5,144 nucleotides of DNA from NCBI GenBank assembly GCA_964456185.1, contig CAYVZZ010000140.1, forward strand, positions 1-5,144, read 5' to 3'. Source of the stretch: CAYVZZ01 sp964456185. GTDB lineage: Bacteria > Pseudomonadota > Gammaproteobacteria > Pseudomonadales > Alcanivoracaceae. The notes beneath the pieces are model-generated. The model worked only from the letters and a program-made list of their open reading frames with translations, ran no database searches and had not been told where the DNA came from. Below are positions 1-5,144 of the stretch, one piece after another. Position 1 is the first letter of the stretch. The number at the start of each line of letters is the position of its first letter. Made by a program: the position numbers and the translations under genes.

Positions 1-85
1 TAATAAAGCGCAGCAATCCCTTTTCTTCGTGTGCCTTGAGATAGGCGTTAATGTCTTTGGCGATTAGTTCGGATTGATGTGCCAT
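1..85 (-). CDS. cysN: Sulfate adenylyltransferase subunit 1 (ATP sulfurylase GTPase subunit), N-terminal fragment
   Basis: Only the first 28 codons are in the window; the gene continues past position 1. The reading begins [16 protein letters not shown] and ends in GLLRFI, which matches the segment just before the P-loop GTPase motif in CysN proteins (E. coli has LLRFL at this place). From family knowledge, CysN is an EF-Tu-like GTPase that pairs with CysD and couples GTP hydrolysis to formation of adenosine 5'-phosphosulfate from ATP and sulfate in the cytoplasm. The ATG (85-83) overlaps the cysD stop by one base (TAATG). Its Shine-Dalgarno sequence AAGGA lies at 98-94, eight bases upstream, inside the last cysD codons. 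Identity rests on a short N-terminus plus the cysD neighbour, which together make it nearly certain. Confidence 0.93.
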   Translation of the reverse strand, partial: MAHQSELIAKDINAYLKAHEEKGLLRFI

Positions 86-98
86 TAGAAATATCCTT
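83..98 (-). promoter_or_regulatory. cysD/cysN stop-start overlap with embedded ribosome binding site
   Basis: The cysD TAA (87-85) and the cysN ATG (85-83) share one base. The AAGGA at 98-94 serves as the cysN ribosome binding site and also encodes part of the Glu-Gly of CysD's C-terminal EGYF. This arrangement suggests translational coupling, which would suit the two subunits of one complex. The coupling itself is inference. Confidence 0.75.
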
Positions 99-987
99 CC
101 TGTTTCTTCTGTTCCATGGAGGCATTGCTGTCGCCGTCGATAACCCGTCCCTGACGCTCAGAGGTGTGGGTCAGTAACATTTCCTGGATAATGGCGGGCA
201 GGGTGTCCGCAGTAGATTCGACCGCGCCCGTCAGCGGGTAGCAGCCCAGGGTGCGGAAACGCACGCTGCGCATCATGGGCAATTCACCGGGGCGTAGCGG
301 CAAGCGCTCGTCATCGACCATAATCAAGGTGCCGTCACGCTCGACCACAGGACGTTCGGCCGAGTAGTACAGCGGCACGAGAGGAATCTGTTCGAGATAG
401 ATGTACTGCCAGATATCCAGTTCGGTCCAGTTGGAAATCGGGAAAACACGAATCGATTCGCCTTCGTTGTGGCGTGTGTTGTAAAGCTGCCACAGTTCCG
501 GGCGCTGATTCTTCGGGTCCCAGTGATGCTGGGCATTACGGAAAGAGAAAATACGTTCTTTGGCGCGCGATTTTTCTTCGTCACGACGGGCGCCACCAAA
601 GGCACAATCAAAACCGTATTTATCCAGAGCCTGTTTCAGCCCTTCGGTTTTCATGATGTGCGTATGGGTAGCCGAACCGTGGGTGAAGGGATTGATGTTT
701 TTCTCTATACCTTCGGGATTGACGTGCACAATCAATTCGATGCCGGTTTCTTTGGCAATGCGGTCGCGAAACTCATACATGGCCTTGAATTTGAACCGAG
801 TATCCACGTGCAGTAGCGGGAAAGGCGGCGGATTGGGCGCAAACGCCTTGCGCGCCAAGTGCAGCATAACCGAACTGTCCTTGCCGATAGAGTAGAGCAT
901 GACGGGGTTTTCGGTTTCGGCAACCACCTCGCGCATAATTTGAATGCTTTCGGCTTCAAGCCGCTGCAAGTGGGTTAGTGATGTCAT
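85..987 (-). CDS. cysD: Sulfate adenylyltransferase subunit 2 (ATP sulfurylase catalytic subunit)
   Basis: The 300-residue product is close to the 302 residues of E. coli CysD. It has the ATP-pyrophosphatase (PP-loop) signature SIGKDSS at residues 33-39, the conserved [15 protein letters not shown] segment at 131-145, [11 protein letters not shown] at 248-258, and the family C-terminus [19 protein letters not shown] (279-297) followed by EGYF. CysD catalyses attack of sulfate on ATP to give adenosine 5'-phosphosulfate and pyrophosphate, driven by the GTPase CysN; this is the first cytoplasmic step of sulfate assimilation. The ATG at 987-985 is preceded by two AGGA boxes, at 998-995 (seven bases away) and 993-990. 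The transposase-like gene ends only 21 bases upstream, so cysD has little room for its own promoter and is probably co-transcribed with that gene or driven from within it. No frameshift or missing key residue is seen. Confidence 0.97.
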   Translation of the reverse strand: MTSLTHLQRLEAESIQIMREVVAETENPVMLYSIGKDSSVMLHLARKAFAPNPPPFPLLHVDTRFKFKAMYEFRDRIAKETGIELIVHVNPEGIEKNINPFTHGSATHTHIMKTEGLKQALDKYGFDCAFGGARRDEEKSRAKERIFSFRNAQHHWDPKNQRPELWQLYNTRHNEGESIRVFPISNWTELDIWQYIYLEQIPLVPLYYSAERPVVERDGTLIMVDDERLPLRPGELPMMRSVRFRTLGCYPLTGAVESTADTLPAIIQEMLLTHTSERQGRVIDGDSNASMEQKKQEGYF

Positions 988-1008
988 CTTCCTGTCCTGT
1001 CTGATGAG

Positions 1009-1779
1009 TTATTGCGTAAAAATCGCCGGTAGCGGCACCAGCCAAAAGCTGTCTTGCGTCGCTAACCAGTCGCTGATATGGGGGTTGGCAGTGAGGTCAG
1101 CCCCCTGAAATGCCAAGCCGCAAGGCTTGGTTTGAGCTAATACGTTGAGTGCGGTCAGATAATCATCCGCCACCGGCGGCTGCCGAAAGCAACGTAAATA
1201 AAGGCGATTCCAAGGGCCATGGAAATACAATTGGTAGCCCTTGTTTTTGCCGAGTTTGTCTTTGCCAAGAATGCGCAAGCCGCCTGTCCAGCGTTGTTTG
1301 GCGCTTGGCAGACGTCTCCATAATGGTGCGATGATGTCGTTGTAATAGGCGGACTGAGCCTTTGAAAAGGCGGTCGGATCGGCCAGTGGTGTCTTTCGCT
1401 GTAAGCCTTCTTGTTCCAGCCAGTGAGACACAAGCCGACGGCTAACGGGCTTGCCGCTTTTCTCACTTAGCACAAGCGCTAATTGAGGCGCACTCCAACC
1501 TGGCTGATCATCGATTGGTGCTTCATGGAGCAGGGCGAGCGCAGTGTGTTGCAAGGACTCGTTTAGCTGTTCTGATGCATTGCGAGGGCGACCGCGTGGT
1601 TTCACAGCAACAGCTGACCAGCCGCCTTCTTTAAAGGCTTTCCATGCAGCTGACACGGTGGGCGGAGACAGCTCCGCCAGCCTCGCCGTTTCTGCCACTG
1701 TTTTCCCGGACAAGCGCAACCGCACCGCATTCATACGGCGTTGGTTGACTAGTTCTGGCGAAAAATGTTTAGTGGTCAT
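1009..1779 (-). CDS. Degenerate IS630-family transposase-like DNA-binding protein, probably domesticated regulator
   Basis: The product has 256 residues. Residues about 15-50 form a helix-turn-helix of the IS630/Tc1-mariner type (GKTVAETARLAELSPPTVSA), followed by an AT-hook-like RGRPR at 62-66. A second winged-helix module lies at about 94-131 (GWSAPQLALVLSEKSGKPVS, then the RRLVSHWLEQEGL recognition helix). The rest, about 140-256, resembles the RNase H-fold catalytic domain but lacks its acidic residues. Where IS630 enzymes have a DE-containing first strand there is RWTGGLRIL (163-171); where they have DNA near the second catalytic Asp there is FQGAD (224-228); and the protein stops at VPLPAIFTQ, where the YSPELNP segment with the final Glu would start. 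The frame is intact, no terminal inverted repeats flank it, and cysD begins 21 bases later, so this is not a fresh insertion. The first ATG (1779) has only a weak AAAGA upstream; the next in-frame ATG (codon 16) has none. DNA binding is well supported; a role in sulfate-gene control is inferred from position. A decaying relic is the alternative. Confidence 0.82.
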   Translation of the reverse strand: MTTKHFSPELVNQRRMNAVRLRLSGKTVAETARLAELSPPTVSAAWKAFKEGGWSAVAVKPRGRPRNASEQLNESLQHTALALLHEAPIDDQPGWSAPQLALVLSEKSGKPVSRRLVSHWLEQEGLQRKTPLADPTAFSKAQSAYYNDIIAPLWRRLPSAKQRWTGGLRILGKDKLGKNKGYQLYFHGPWNRLYLRCFRQPPVADDYLTALNVLAQTKPCGLAFQGADLTANPHISDWLATQDSFWLVPLPAIFTQ

Positions 1780-1804
1780 TGTCTTTGCAAGTGATTGAAT
1801 ATAA

Positions 1805-1845
1805 GCATATAACTAAATGAAATTAATCATCGCTTCGTATATAAC
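1805..1845 (+). repeat. Imperfect 9-bp direct repeat pair in the divergent promoter region
   Basis: GCATATAAC at 1805-1813 and GTATATAAC at 1837-1845 match in 8 of 9 bases and begin 32 bp apart, about three helical turns, so they face the same side of the DNA. The second copy overlaps the proposed permease -10 box. They could be paired activator or repressor half-sites. In AT-rich DNA a chance match is possible. Confidence 0.4.
1817..1845 (+). promoter_or_regulatory. Candidate sigma-70 promoter for the SLC13 permease
   Basis: ATGAAA (1817-1822) as -35 matches 4 of 6 consensus bases. TATAAC (1840-1845) as -10 matches 5 of 6. The spacing is the ideal 17 bases. Transcription would start near 1852, giving a leader of about 54 bases that contains the inverted repeat at 1854-1882. 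This is read by eye and untested; TTGAAT (1795-1800) with TGAAAT (1818-1823) is a weaker alternative. Confidence 0.4.
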
Positions 1846-1853
1846 GGCAGACA

Positions 1854-1882
1854 TTGTAAACTCGCTTTCCAGAAATTTACAA
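1854..1882. repeat. Perfect 7-bp inverted repeat, candidate operator
   Basis: TTGTAAA (1854-1860) and TTTACAA (1876-1882) are exact reverse complements separated by 15 bases. The arm centres are 22 bp apart, about two helical turns, which is typical of sites for a dimeric DNA-binding protein. The repeat lies just downstream of the proposed permease transcription start, where binding would block transcription. In RNA it could form a 7-bp, mostly A-U stem, too weak and without the U-tract for a terminator. Which protein binds is unknown; the transposase-like protein and a LysR-type regulator are both possible. Confidence 0.5.
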
Positions 1883-1905
1883 GGTTAATCGATAAGGATT
1901 TCTTT

Positions 1906-3633
1906 ATGGTGGCATGGCTAGTTTTGATATCAGTGATTGCCTTGCTAGTCATTTTGGCTAGCGGCAAGATGCAGCCCGCCGTGGCGTTCACTGGGCTGGC
2001 TGGTGCTTATTTATTGTTTGGCTGGATTGATACCAGCAGCTTTTTAATTCAATACACCAACCCGGCGTTGGCCGCTTTGCTGTTGTTGTTGCTGGTTTCT
2101 TTGGCATTAGAGCGCTCGCCAATGCTTGATTGGCTATCGGCACGTTTGTTAAACGGTTCGGCACGGATTGCCACCACCCGGCTCGTGGTCAGCAGCGCAG
2201 TAATGTCCGCCTTTGTAAATAATACGGCGGTAGTGGCAGCGCTATTAGGCACCATTTCCCGCCAAAAACGCTTTGCGCCATCACGCTTACTCATTCCGTT
2301 GTCTTATGCCTCGGTATTGGGTGGCATCACGACCTTAGTGGGCACATCCACCAACTTGGTGGTTAACTCGTTTTATGTAAATACCAGCGGCGAGTCGCTG
2401 GGCATGTTTCAGTTTGCCTGGGTGGGCGTGCCGGTTGCGCTATTGACGATGATAGTGCTAATTTGGCGCTCATCGCGTCTGCCCGTCAATGTGGCAGAAG
2501 ATGACCGGGAAACGCAGGATTATTTTCTGGCGGCACGCCTAGAGGCGGATAGTCCATTGGTGGGGCATAGCATTGAAGAAAACGGAATGCGCCAACTGGA
2601 CGGGCTTTACTTGATGGAAATCGAACGTGATGGCCGCCTGATTAGTCCAGTGACACCAGACGAATTGTTGTTGGCCGGTGATACCTTGGTATTTACCGGC
2701 GAGGTAGATCGAGTACAGGTGCTCCGTCAATTTGCTGGCCTGACATCATTTGGCGACGAGATGGGCGGGCTGTTGGAGAGTAATCTCGTTGAGGCCGTTG
2801 TTTCTCACCGCTCCGTGTTGGTGGGCAAAACCCTGCAAGACGTGGACTTCAGAAGTAAATTTGATGCCGGCGTGGTCGGCATTCGTCGTGGTGACAAGCG
2901 CCTTAACGGACAGCTGGGACGAATTGAATTGCGCATTGGCGACTGTCTGCTGTTGGCGGTGGGCGGTGACTTTAGCCAGCACCGCAATCTGGACCGTAAC
3001 TTTCATCTGCTGGATAGCCGTGTCACACGTCCGCGCCTGACCCCTAAGCAAAGTATCCTGTCGATTATTGGTTTTGCCACGGTCATTGGCCTGTCGGCAG
3101 CAGAAATTTTACCGCTGTTTCAAGGGCTGGTGTTGTTGCTGGGCGGTCTGCTGGCCACGCGCATATTGGGGATCGCCGAGCTGCGCCGGCGCTTTCATTT
3201 TGATTTGTGGCTGATTATCGGCTCGGCGCTGGCCATTGCCCATGTCATGTCCACATCCGGCGCGGCGGACTTACTGGCTAATGGAATGCACGGGTTGTTT
3301 AGCGATTACGGCGTCTACGCAGCCTTTATTGGCTGCTATCTGCTGACCATGATTTTCACCGAGTCAGTCACCAATAACGCCGCAGCCGCCTTGGCCTTTC
3401 CCATCGCTTGGAGCACGGCGCACGCCATGGGGGTCAACCCAATACCTTTTGTCATGGCGGTGGTTTATGGTGCCAGTGCCTGTTTTCTTAACCCCTTTGG
3501 CTATCAAACCCATCTGATGGTGTATTCGCCCGGACGTTATAAATTAATGGATTTTGTGCGCTTCGGGCTGCCGGTGAGCGTGACTTACTCGGTTGCTGTG
3601 CTGGTGATTACGCCAATGGTTTTTCCGTTTTAG
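1906..3633 (+). CDS. SLC13-family permease with two RCK_C (TrkA-C) domains, probable sodium/sulfate symporter
   Basis: The 575-residue inner-membrane protein has two hydrophobic halves around a soluble insert. The N-terminal half (about 1-188) contains NNT at 105-107 and VGTSTNLVV at 145-153, the substrate/sodium-site motif region of the SLC13/DASS family. The insert holds two RCK_C-type domains, at about 206-280 and 290-370. The C-terminal half (about 382-575) carries [18 protein letters not shown] at 484-501 and [15 protein letters not shown] at 531-545, the mirrored motif and the usual C-terminal signature of this group. The length suits the YfbS-like, RCK_C-containing SLC13 proteins. Family members carry divalent anions with sodium. 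Divergent placement beside cysDN points to sulfate as substrate, by inference, and no other sulfate transporter is in the window. The ATG has AAGGA seven bases upstream. The stop overlaps the msrB stop on the other strand. Another oxyanion or a dicarboxylate cannot be excluded. Confidence 0.92.
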   Translation: MVAWLVLISVIALLVILASGKMQPAVAFTGLAGAYLLFGWIDTSSFLIQYTNPALAALLLLLLVSLALERSPMLDWLSARLLNGSARIATTRLVVSSAVMSAFVNNTAVVAALLGTISRQKRFAPSRLLIPLSYASVLGGITTLVGTSTNLVVNSFYVNTSGESLGMFQFAWVGVPVALLTMIVLIWRSSRLPVNVAEDDRETQDYFLAARLEADSPLVGHSIEENGMRQLDGLYLMEIERDGRLISPVTPDELLLAGDTLVFTGEVDRVQVLRQFAGLTSFGDEMGGLLESNLVEAVVSHRSVLVGKTLQDVDFRSKFDAGVVGIRRGDKRLNGQLGRIELRIGDCLLLAVGGDFSQHRNLDRNFHLLDSRVTRPRLTPKQSILSIIGFATVIGLSAAEILPLFQGLVLLLGGLLATRILGIAELRRRFHFDLWLIIGSALAIAHVMSTSGAADLLANGMHGLFSDYGVYAAFIGCYLLTMIFTESVTNNAAAALAFPIAWSTAHAMGVNPIPFVMAVVYGASACFLNPFGYQTHLMVYSPGRYKLMDFVRFGLPVSVTYSVAVLVITPMVFPF

Positions 3634-4052
3634 TCGACTTCCTCGAAACTGAGTGATACGGAGTTCATGCAGTAACGCAGGCCGGTGGGTGCGGGTCCAT
3701 CGGTGAAGACATGACCTAGATGACCGTCACAACGAGCGCAGCGGGTTTCGATGCGCTGCATGCCATGGCTGTTGTCTTCAATTTCACGAATATGTTCAGG
3801 CTTGATGGGCTGATAAAAGCTGGGCCAGCCGGTGCCGCTGGTAAATTTGTGCTCAGAGCTAAACAGCGGCAAAGCGCACAAGCCACAGCGATAGATGCCG
3901 TTTTTATGATTGTCGAGTAAATCGCCACAAAATGGTGCTTCGGTGCCCTGATTGAGTAGTACCTTCTTGGCTTCATCACTGAGTGGCTCGGCGAGAGTTT
4001 GTTTCTCTTCGTCGGTTAGCGGTGTGAGATCGTTGTCATCTAGCTGACGCAT
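3630..4052 (-). CDS. msrB: Peptide-methionine (R)-S-oxide reductase
   Basis: The 140-residue protein reduces methionine-R-sulfoxide in proteins, using thioredoxin as usual electron donor. No signal peptide is seen, so it should act in the cytoplasm. Two CxxC pairs (C56/C59 in RCGLC and C105/C108 in [12 protein letters not shown]) form the structural zinc site. The catalytic cysteine is C128 in [19 protein letters not shown] (72-79) is the conserved core motif, but it has Thr at position 74 where E. coli MsrB has Cys (SGCGWPSF). The only other cysteine is C42 in the FCGDLL segment, which may be the resolving residue. GGGAG-type ribosome binding bases (GGGAG at 4062-4058) lie five bases before the ATG. 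The msrA stop is 14 bases upstream, so the two are very likely one operon. The stop codon overlaps the convergent permease stop, leaving no intergenic terminator. Confidence 0.96.
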   Translation of the reverse strand: MRQLDDNDLTPLTDEEKQTLAEPLSDEAKKVLLNQGTEAPFCGDLLDNHKNGIYRCGLCALPLFSSEHKFTSGTGWPSFYQPIKPEHIREIEDNSHGMQRIETRCARCDGHLGHVFTDGPAPTGLRYCMNSVSLSFEEVD

Positions 4053-4066
4053 GGTGTCTCCCGAGG

Positions 4067-4612
4067 TTATGAGTGGTCGTTTTTTAATAGGTTGGGGTAG
4101 GTTTTTTCCAGCTTTTTCAACTTGGGACGTGCCACACAGAAAATATACGGTTGCATGGGGTGCTTGCGGGCAAATTGCTGGTGGTAGTCTTCGGCATCAT
4201 AGAAGGCTGTAAGTGGCTCCAGCGTGGTGACGATTTTGCCCAGCGAGCCTTCTGCGTTTAGCGCATCAATGCGTGATTGCGCATAAGCTTTTTGTTGCTC
4301 ATCTGCGTAGAAGAGGGTGGAGCGGTACTGCGTGCCGACGTCGTTACCCTGGCGGTCTTTTTGGGTGGGGTCGTGTGCCACGTGGAAAAAAACATCCAAT
4401 AGCGTATCGACATCAATGGTGGCATCGTCGTATTCCACTTTTATGGCTTCGGCGTGCCCGGTATCACCACGGCAAACGGCATCATAGTTGGCGCTGTCGG
4501 CACTGCCACCGGCATAGCCACAGGTCACTTTGTTTACTCCCTGAAGCTGTTCAAAAACGGCCTCGGTGCACCAAAAGCAACCACCGGCAACGACGAGCGT
4601 GTTTTGTGACAT
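4067..4612 (-). CDS. msrA: Peptide-methionine (S)-S-oxide reductase
   Basis: The protein reduces methionine-S-sulfoxide, free or in proteins, with thioredoxin as donor, and complements MsrB's stereospecificity. Counted from the ATG at 4612 it has 181 residues: the catalytic motif [10 protein letters not shown] at 11-20 (nucleophile C12), VTCGYAGG at 29-36, GDTGHAEA at 49-56 with the conserved Glu E55, GTQYRS at 93-98, and EDYHQQF at 141-147. Other cysteines are C15, C31, C47 and C159; C159 is the only C-terminal one and the likeliest resolving residue, with C15 as alternative. The frame is open to a TTG at 4663, but that codon has no ribosome binding site and abuts the upstream stop, and the 17 extra residues are unlike MsrA. 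The ATG has GAGAG about six bases upstream and gives the usual MsrA N-terminus, so it is preferred. No export signal is seen. msrB follows 14 bases later. Confidence 0.95.
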   Translation of the reverse strand: MSQNTLVVAGGCFWCTEAVFEQLQGVNKVTCGYAGGSADSANYDAVCRGDTGHAEAIKVEYDDATIDVDTLLDVFFHVAHDPTQKDRQGNDVGTQYRSTLFYADEQQKAYAQSRIDALNAEGSLGKIVTTLEPLTAFYDAEDYHQQFARKHPMQPYIFCVARPKLKKLEKTYPNLLKNDHS

Positions 4613-4631
4613 GACGGCTCTCGATTGAAAT

Positions 4632-4650
4632 GCGTTATCCAGTGTAACGC
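4632..4650. repeat. Small palindrome upstream of msrA
   Basis: GCGTTA (4632-4637) and TAACGC (4645-4650) are exact reverse complements with a 7-base loop, in the 51-base gap (4613-4663) between the upstream gene and msrA. It could be an operator or a short hairpin in the msrA leader. On the minus strand no T-run follows, so it is not a terminator for the upstream gene. Read on the plus strand it is followed by TTTT, but no plus-strand gene ends here. A weak minus-strand promoter can be imagined across it (TTGGCC at 4663-4658, GATAAC at 4639-4634, 18-base spacing), each box matching 4 of 6. Confidence 0.3.
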
Positions 4651-4663
4651 TTTTAAGGGCCAA

Positions 4664-5144
4664 TTAATGTAAATGGTTGCTTAATTGCCGAGCAATGGCC
4701 GCACACTGACTTTGGGCAATGGCCTTTCTGTCGTTGGCTTCATGAGTGGTTAGTGAGGCTTCCCAGAGGAGCTTTTCATTCAAATTGAACAGTTGCAATT
4801 CAGCCTGTTGCAGCCGTTTGTTAGAGTCATTTGTTGAATCGTCGCCCAACTCAACCTGCCAGTTGTCTGTTTTGCGCTGCGACGCATCATAATGGTTAAT
4901 TGAGATGATAGAAGGGGGCTTGGCTGCGGCTTGTGCGTACGGGAGCAGCAACGCGCTGATGTCGATTTGCAAAACGGCACCCAGGTGCTGCTGCTTGGCC
5001 GTGGCAATCAGCGCCTTAAGCGGTGCTGTCTGCAAGCTGCCTAGCCACTGGCTGGCGGGCTGTATGTCCAGTTTTGATGAAGACAAAGCCGCCTGACATT
5101 GCATCTCCCAAATTTGACGGTTATGTGGCTCGGGCGTTTTGATG
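4664..5144 (-). CDS. Unrecognised protein, 5'-truncated by the window edge
   Basis: The reading frame is open from the right edge to a TAA at 4666-4664, giving at least 160 residues. A Met at 5104 could be taken as the start, but its GGGAG directly touches the ATG with no spacing, and the frame continues upstream without a stop (reading IKTPEPHNRQIWE before that Met), so the true start is probably beyond 5144. I do not recognise the family. The visible part is rich in Ala, Gln, Leu and Ser, has no clear membrane segment, and contains a Lys/Asp/Asn-rich stretch around positions 4800-4890. Its C-terminal part (LQLFNLNEKLLWEASL) resembles the strand pair seen in several periplasmic or outer-membrane lipoprotein families in which a 'variable made by the cell, expressed as tgk-vlW' pattern occurs; this is a loose resemblance only. 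It lies on the same strand as msrA, 51 bases upstream, and may share its transcript. Confidence 0.7.
   Translation of the reverse strand, partial: IKTPEPHNRQIWEMQCQAALSSSKLDIQPASQWLGSLQTAPLKALIATAKQQHLGAVLQIDISALLLPYAQAAAKPPSIISINHYDASQRKTDNWQVELGDDSTNDSNKRLQQAELQLFNLNEKLLWEASLTTHEANDRKAIAQSQCAAIARQLSNHLH

Larger units (their letters stand above)
1780..1905. promoter_or_regulatory. AT-rich divergent intergenic region between transposase-like gene/cysDN and the permease
   Basis: This 126-bp gap is the only sizeable non-coding stretch in the window and must carry the start signals for at least the permease, and probably for the leftward cysDN run. It holds ATATAA-type motifs at 1799, 1807 and 1839, a perfect inverted repeat (1854-1882), and the permease ribosome binding site AAGGA at 1894-1898, seven bases before the ATG. 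On the minus strand a TATATT at 1803-1798 could be a -10 box for the leftward run, but no good -35 box accompanies it, as is common at activator-dependent promoters. CysB or a similar LysR-type activator is a reasonable candidate for such a region, but no reliable CysB site can be assigned by eye. Confidence 0.7.

Noticed and set aside
469..895. Plus-strand open frames inside cysD
   Set aside because: They are antisense shadows of the well-conserved cysD frame, with no family resemblance and no ribosome binding sites of note.
1009..1779. An active insertion sequence of the IS630 family
   Set aside because: No terminal inverted repeats or target duplications are visible, the catalytic residues are absent, and the protein ends 21 bases before cysD with no leftover transposase sequence.
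1817..1830. ATGA-N6-TCAT as an operator palindrome
   Set aside because: The arms are only 4 bp in AT-rich DNA, so chance is sufficient explanation.
2049..3051. Several open frames antisense or out of frame within the permease gene
   Set aside because: The permease frame is strongly supported by family motifs; the others are low-complexity translations of the same codons.
4273..4614. A 113-codon plus-strand frame opposite msrA
   Set aside because: Its translation is rich in Arg, His and Trp as expected for an antisense shadow, and msrA on the other strand is certain.
4632..4654. A rho-independent terminator on the plus strand (palindrome followed by TTTT)
   Set aside because: The stem is only 6 bp, the T-run is short, and no plus-strand gene ends nearby.
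4664..5104. A complete 146-residue gene starting at the Met at 5104
   Set aside because: The frame stays open to the window edge and the Met has no properly spaced ribosome binding site, so a 5'-truncated gene is more likely.

Overview
The window looks like a chromosomal piece of a gammaproteobacterium, probably a marine or environmental one. The evidence is the two-subunit CysD/CysN ATP sulfurylase with E. coli-like protein sequence, the separate msrA and msrB genes of proteobacterial type, and the moderate base composition. Genus cannot be fixed from the sequence. No rRNA, tRNA, CRISPR array or intact mobile element is visible.

Layout. Positions 1-1779 (minus strand) hold a three-gene run, read right to left: a degenerate IS630-type transposase-like DNA-binding protein, cysD, and the first 28 codons of cysN. 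A 126-bp AT-rich region (1780-1905) separates this run from a divergent gene (1906-3633, plus strand) for an SLC13-family permease with two RCK_C/TrkA-C domains. The permease converges on msrB with a 4-base overlap of stop codons. Positions 3630-5144 (minus strand) hold a second run, read right to left: an unrecognised gene cut by the window edge, msrA, then msrB.

How the genes fit together. The left half is a sulfate uptake and activation unit. The permease is a likely sodium/sulfate symporter, and CysDN converts sulfate to adenosine 5'-phosphosulfate. The right half repairs oxidised methionine: MsrA reduces the S and MsrB the R sulfoxide. The shared theme is sulfur metabolism, but no regulatory link between the halves can be seen.

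Most notable point. The gene directly upstream of cysD keeps both N-terminal DNA-binding modules of an IS630-family transposase. It has lost the catalytic DDE residues, stops where the last catalytic segment would begin, shows no terminal repeats, and lies only 21 bases from cysD. This is best read as a domesticated transposase that may regulate the divergent sulfate genes. The intergenic region contains a perfect 7-bp inverted repeat and a 9-bp direct repeat that are candidate operators. The regulatory role is inference.
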